The translations under genes were made by a program, and so were the position numbers. A DNA stretch of 64,000 nt, taken from the NCBI RefSeq assembly GCF_018336155.1, contig NZ_JAGYHF010000012.1, positions 1 through 64,000 of the forward strand, given 5' to 3'. Under the pieces are notes generated by a model that ran no database searches, was not told the origin of the DNA, and saw only the letters and a list, made by a program, of their open reading frames with translations. Source of the DNA: Pseudomonas rustica. GTDB taxonomy: Bacteria; Pseudomonadota; Gammaproteobacteria; Pseudomonadales; Pseudomonadaceae. Shown piece by piece: positions 60,186-64,000 of this stretch (position 1 is the first letter of the stretch; each line of letters opens with the position of its first letter).

Positions 60186-62843
60186 TTACGCCAGGCTTTT
60201 GCTCACCACCTCAAACACATCACTCGACAACTGCCCCGACGCCCGAATCCGCTCCAGCTCGCCTTTCATCAGCGCCTGGCGCGCATCGTCATATTTGCGC
60301 CAGCGCGTCAGCGGTGCCAATTGGCGAGAAGCGATCTGTGGGTTGAAGCCGTTCAGCTCAATCACCAGATCCGCGAGGAAGCGATAACCCGAACCATCCG
60401 CCGCATGGAAGTTGATCAGGTTCTGCCCGGCAAACGCACCGACCAGCGCACGCACCTTGTTCGGGTTTTTGATGTTGAACGCCGGATGCTGCATCAGCGC
60501 CTTCACGCGCTCCAGACCGCCCGGCAAGGTGCTGCCCGCCTGCACGCTGAACCACTGATCCATAACCAGCGGGTTGTCCTTGAAGTGCTCGGCAAAACTC
60601 GCCAGCGCCAGCGCTTTCTGCTCTTCGAACGGAGAGTTGACCAACACCGCCAGCGCAGTCAGGCGCTCGGTCATGTTGTCGGCGTTTTCAAACTGCTCCA
60701 GCGCCGCCGCCAATACTTCCGGTTTGCCGCTGAGCATCAGATAAGACAGCGCAATGTTCTGCAGCGCGCGGCGGGCGAAGTGCTCGGCTTCGGCGACGTA
60801 CGGGGTCTTCTTCGACAGGTCACGGTTGGCCTGATAACGCAGCCACAGCGCCTCGAACAAGCCTTCGGCCAATTGCTTGCGCGCGAACTCACGGGCGATA
60901 TGGATCGCATCGACATCAGCCACTTCGCTGATTTCAGTGAGGTAAGCCTCACCCGGCAGCGAGAGCATTTCGGCGACCATCGCCTGATCCAGCGATTCGT
61001 CCGACAGCACGGTACGCAGCGCCGACACCAGACGCGGGTCGAGCTTGAGGCTTTCGCCCTTCTGCTGCTGGCCAATCAGTTCTTGCAGCACTTGCACCGA
61101 CAGTTGCTGACCGGCATCCCAGCGGTTGAAACCGTCGCTGTCGTGCTGCATCAGGAACATCAGCTGATCGCGGTTGTACGGGAAACTCAGTTTCACCGGC
61201 GCCGAGAAACCGCGCAGCAGCGATGGCAGCGGCTGTTCAGCGATGTCAACGAAAGTGAAGGTCTGCTCGGCTTCAGTCACCGAGATCACCCGGGTGGTGC
61301 CTTGCGCCGATGCTTCGCCGCTCAGGCGCAGGGCAATTTCGTTGCCTTTGCTGTCGAGCAGGCCCAATTCGACCGGAATCACGAACGGCAGTTTTTCAAC
61401 TTTGTCCGGGGTTTCCGGGCAGCTCTGGCGGAAGGTCAGGCTGTAGGTTTTCGCGGCGGCGTCGTAAGACTCGCTCACCGCCAGACGCGGCGTACCGGCC
61501 TGGCTGTACCAGCGTTTGAACTGAGTCAGGTCAACGCCGTTGGCATCTTCCATGGCCTTGATGAAGTCGTCGCAGGTCACGGCTTGGCCGTCATGGCGAT
61601 CAAAGTACAGATCACTGCCCTTACGGAAGCCTTCGGCGCCGAGCAAGGTGTGGATCATGCCGACCACTTCCGAGCCCTTTTCGTACACGGTCAGGGTGTA
61701 GAAGTTGGATATCTCGATGAAGCTGTCCGGACGCACGGCGTGAGCCATCGGGCCGGCATCTTCGGCGAACTGGTGGGTTCGCAGGTAGGCGACGTCCTGA
61801 ATACGTTTGACCGTGGCCGAGTTCATGTCTGCGGAGAAACCGGAATCACGGAATACGGTGAAGCCTTCCTTCAGCGACAACTGGAACCAGTCGCGGCAGG
61901 TCACGCGGTTGCCCGACCAGTTGTGGAAGTATTCGTGAGCGACGATCGCTTCAACGCGCTGGTGTGCAGCGTCGGTCGCGGTTTCGGCGCGAGCGAGCAC
62001 GGCGCTGGAGTTGAAGATGTTGAGGCCCTTGTTCTCCATCGCGCCCATGTTGAAGTCGTTGACGGCGACGATCATGAAGATGTCCAGATCGTACTCGCGA
62101 CCGTAAACCTCTTCGTCCCAGCGCATCGACTTCTTCAGGCTGTTCATCGCGTGCTGGCACTTGTCGATGTTTTCCGGCTCGACGTAAATACGCAGCGCGA
62201 CGGTGCGATCGGTCATGGTGGTGAAAGTGTCTTCAACGCACCACAAATCACCGGCCACCAGCGCGAACAGGTATGCCGGTTTCATGAACGGGTCTTCCCA
62301 CGTTGCCCAGTGCCGGCCGTCTTCGCCAGGGCCCGAGGCAATCGGGTTGCCGTTGGAGAGCAGCACCGGATAGCTGTGCTGTTCGGCGACCACGGTGGTG
62401 GTGAACTTGCTCATCACGTCCGGGCGGTCGAGGTAATAAGTGATTTTGCGGAAACCCTCGGCTTCGCACTGGGTGCAGAACATCGTGCCGGACTTGTACA
62501 AGCCTTCCAGTGCGGTGTTGGTTTCCGGGTGGATCTTGACGCTGGTGTCGACCGTGAAGGTTTCGGCGGTCGGCTGCAGGGTCAGATGGTTCTCGGACAA
62601 TTGATAGTCAGCAGCGCCCAGCTCTTTGTCGGCCAGGGTCACCGAGAGCAGTTCCAGTTGCTGGCCGTCGAGCACCAGCGGCGGCAGGCCCGGGCCACGC
62701 GCCGGGTTGCGGCGCATGACCAATTGCGCGTGTACCAGGCTGTGATCCTCGAACAACTCGAAGGTCAGGTGTGTTTCGTCGATCAGGTACTCGGGCGCCT
62801 GATAGTCCTTGAGGTAAATCATCTTCGGTTGTTCGGTGCGCAT
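60186..62843 (-). CDS. pepN: Aminopeptidase N
   Basis: An 885-residue M1-family zinc metallopeptidase. The substrate-binding GAMEN motif is at 267-271, and the zinc site HEYFH (His303, Glu304, His307) with Glu326 follows. The length and the TYYLDRPDVMSKFTTTVVAEQ segment match the E. coli PepN group. It removes N-terminal residues from cytosolic peptides. It lies 10 bases downstream of the DUF2797 gene and is probably co-transcribed with it. All active-site residues are intact. Confidence 0.95.
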   Translation of the reverse strand: MRTEQPKMIYLKDYQAPEYLIDETHLTFELFEDHSLVHAQLVMRRNPARGPGLPPLVLDGQQLELLSVTLADKELGAADYQLSENHLTLQPTAETFTVDTSVKIHPETNTALEGLYKSGTMFCTQCEAEGFRKITYYLDRPDVMSKFTTTVVAEQHSYPVLLSNGNPIASGPGEDGRHWATWEDPFMKPAYLFALVAGDLWCVEDTFTTMTDRTVALRIYVEPENIDKCQHAMNSLKKSMRWDEEVYGREYDLDIFMIVAVNDFNMGAMENKGLNIFNSSAVLARAETATDAAHQRVEAIVAHEYFHNWSGNRVTCRDWFQLSLKEGFTVFRDSGFSADMNSATVKRIQDVAYLRTHQFAEDAGPMAHAVRPDSFIEISNFYTLTVYEKGSEVVGMIHTLLGAEGFRKGSDLYFDRHDGQAVTCDDFIKAMEDANGVDLTQFKRWYSQAGTPRLAVSESYDAAAKTYSLTFRQSCPETPDKVEKLPFVIPVELGLLDSKGNEIALRLSGEASAQGTTRVISVTEAEQTFTFVDIAEQPLPSLLRGFSAPVKLSFPYNRDQLMFLMQHDSDGFNRWDAGQQLSVQVLQELIGQQQKGESLKLDPRLVSALRTVLSDESLDQAMVAEMLSLPGEAYLTEISEVADVDAIHIAREFARKQLAEGLFEALWLRYQANRDLSKKTPYVAEAEHFARRALQNIALSYLMLSGKPEVLAAALEQFENADNMTERLTALAVLVNSPFEEQKALALASFAEHFKDNPLVMDQWFSVQAGSTLPGGLERVKALMQHPAFNIKNPNKVRALVGAFAGQNLINFHAADGSGYRFLADLVIELNGFNPQIASRQLAPLTRWRKYDDARQALMKGELERIRASGQLSSDVFEVVSKSLA

Positions 62844-62853
62844 GCTGGAGTCC

Positions 62854-63684
62854 TTATTGATGCACGGCGAGCTGATAAGCCGTGTACTTGCGAATATTGA
62901 TCACGCCGGTATCGAAGATCAGGTACTGGCCTTTGATGCCCAACAACGTGCCTTCGGCAATCGGGTTCTTGTCCAGGTTGAAGCTGACGATTTTGGCCGG
63001 GTATTGCTCGACCGGATAGCGGATTTCGAGAGGTTCTACATCGGCAATCGTCTGAATAGCTTGTAGGCCGAATCGCTCTTGCAAACCTTGCAGGCCTTCG
63101 GCGCAGCTTTCAAACAGCTGATCGCGCACCTGCGCCAGATCCACCGTTGCCGCATCGCCCTTGAGCAACGCGCGCCAGTTGGTTTTGTCCGCGACCTGGC
63201 TGCGGAACAGGTCTTCCACGAAGCCCGACTGCTGCCGCGTCGACACGCGCATGATCGGCAACGCCTGACACGCGCCCTGATCGATCCAGCGCGTTGGCAG
63301 TTGCGTCGCACGGGTGATGCCCACCTTGATGCCCGACGAATTGGACAAATACACGACGTGATCGGTCATGCAGAACTGCTCGCCCCACGCTGGATCGCGG
63401 CAGGTGCCGGCGTCATAGTGGCAACGCTCCGGGCTCATGATGCACAGGTCGCATTGCGCCAGTTTGGTCATGCACGGGTAGCAATAGCCCTGACTGAAAC
63501 TGGTTTTGGTTTTACGCCCGCAATGGGTGCAGTGGATCGCCCCCAGGTACTCCAGACGCACCGTGGTGCCGATCATGGGATTGACCGGCACCTCGACGTC
63601 ATCCAGACGAAACGCGTATTGCACGTTCGGCCCGTCGAGGCGCGCCGACATTTTGCTGATTGCACCGCGGCCAATCTCGATCAA
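62854..63684 (-). CDS. DUF2797 family zinc-ribbon-like protein
   Basis: A 276-residue protein of unknown function. The N-terminal half has cysteine pairs in IHCTHCGRKT, GYCYPCMTKLAQCDLC and CHYDAGTC, suggesting one or two metal sites. A GIKVGITRATQLPTRWIDQGA segment follows, which resembles a GIY-YIG-like fold. The start is taken as the TTG at 63684, which overlaps the upstream stop (TTGA); the protein then begins IEIGRGAISKM. It precedes pepN. Confidence 0.82.
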   Translation of the reverse strand: MIEIGRGAISKMSARLDGPNVQYAFRLDDVEVPVNPMIGTTVRLEYLGAIHCTHCGRKTKTSFSQGYCYPCMTKLAQCDLCIMSPERCHYDAGTCRDPAWGEQFCMTDHVVYLSNSSGIKVGITRATQLPTRWIDQGACQALPIMRVSTRQQSGFVEDLFRSQVADKTNWRALLKGDAATVDLAQVRDQLFESCAEGLQGLQERFGLQAIQTIADVEPLEIRYPVEQYPAKIVSFNLDKNPIAEGTLLGIKGQYLIFDTGVINIRKYTAYQLAVHQ

Positions 63685-63941
63685 TGGATAGCATCCGACT
63701 TGAACAGGATGTTTGGCACTTCGATCGACTTCGATGCACATTCTTGCGGGCCCATGTAACCGGTGCGCTGATCTTCAGGCAGGTTCTGGATTTCCCAGGC
63801 GATCATCGCCTGCAACGACAACTCGCGCTGTTCGGCGGTGAGTTTGCCACCGTCCGACCATTTGCCGATTTCCACGGCCAGTTTCAGGCTCTCGTAGATG
63901 TCCGGGGTGATGTTGTTGATCATGTCGTTAAAAGAGGACAT
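63681..63941 (-). CDS. YeaC-like DUF1315 small protein
   Basis: An 86-residue helical protein (FNDMINNITPDIYESLKLAVEIGKWSDGGKLTAEQRELSLQAMIAWE) of the YeaC/DUF1315 family. GGAG lies before the ATG. It overlaps the DUF2797 start, so the two are translationally coupled and lead to pepN. Function is unknown. Confidence 0.85.
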   Translation of the reverse strand: MSSFNDMINNITPDIYESLKLAVEIGKWSDGGKLTAEQRELSLQAMIAWEIQNLPEDQRTGYMGPQECASKSIEVPNILFKSDAIH

Positions 63942-64000
63942 CAGGGTCTCCGTGCTCTTTATCTACAAAAAAATTCAGGCGGCCAGTTTACGGCGGTTAT
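63942..64000. other. Right edge of window
   Basis: These 59 bases hold the ribosome site of the yeaC-like gene and part of its promoter region. No gene is visible. Confidence 0.4.

Noticed and set aside
60321..62900. Very long plus-strand open frame (859 codons) opposite pepN
   Set aside because: It is the antisense of a high-GC gene. The translation is Arg/His/Gln/Val-rich, has no recognisable domain, and pepN on the other strand is complete with all catalytic motifs.

Overview
The window is chromosomal DNA of a fluorescent-group Pseudomonas. Signs are the high GC content with GC-rich third positions, a D-galactose 1-dehydrogenase that closely resembles the classical P. fluorescens Gal protein, a complete pseudomonad-style phenylacetate cluster, and abundant REP-type hairpin repeats of four families between genes. 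No tRNA, rRNA, phage, insertion sequence or CRISPR array was seen.

Layout. 0-7.6 kb: a 4-hydroxyproline catabolic cluster, with a PAS-AraC regulator divergent from a permease, 4-hydroxyproline epimerase, a DapA-family deaminase, an aldehyde dehydrogenase and an FAD amino-acid dehydrogenase. 7.6-10.9 kb: galactose dehydrogenase, a zinc alcohol dehydrogenase and a LysR regulator. 10.9-19.6 kb: a BCCT transporter divergent from a run of genes for a Rieske oxygenase, an aldehyde dehydrogenase, a rubredoxin-FAD reductase fusion, an FAD amine oxidase and a cupin, followed by a YddG-like exporter. It looks like a quaternary-amine degradation system with an unusual electron-transfer partner. 19.6-22.9 kb: two small minus-strand genes and a NemR-type electrophile-stress locus with clear palindromic operators. 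23-25.6 kb: a hybrid histidine kinase with an uncertain start. 25.8-30.7 kb: a YcaC hydrolase and a FecI-FecR-receptor iron-uptake system. 30.9-32.7 kb: SCO and PCuAC copper chaperones, and a membrane protein/XRE regulator pair.

32.9-54.6 kb is one catabolic super-cluster. Aromatic amine dehydrogenase (aauBEDA) should deaminate phenylethylamine-type amines in the periplasm, a phenylacetaldehyde dehydrogenase makes phenylacetate, and paaFGHIJK, paaABCDE and paaZ take phenylacetate through phenylacetyl-CoA, epoxide and oxepin to acetyl-CoA and succinyl-CoA. A FeaR-like AraC regulator, PaaX and PaaY complete it. 54.9-64 kb holds an LtaS-like alkaline-phosphatase-superfamily membrane enzyme, katG, a large REP array, and the yeaC-like/DUF2797/pepN gene group.

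The observations most worth following are the Rieske/rubredoxin-reductase cluster, the absence of a mauG-type gene from the aromatic amine dehydrogenase locus, regularly spaced operator-like repeats at the aau, nem and paa promoters, an in-frame stop just upstream of the histidine kinase, and two higher-order REP arrays with unit lengths of about 134 and 216 bp. Functions are assigned by recognising families from the translated sequence; no database search was run.
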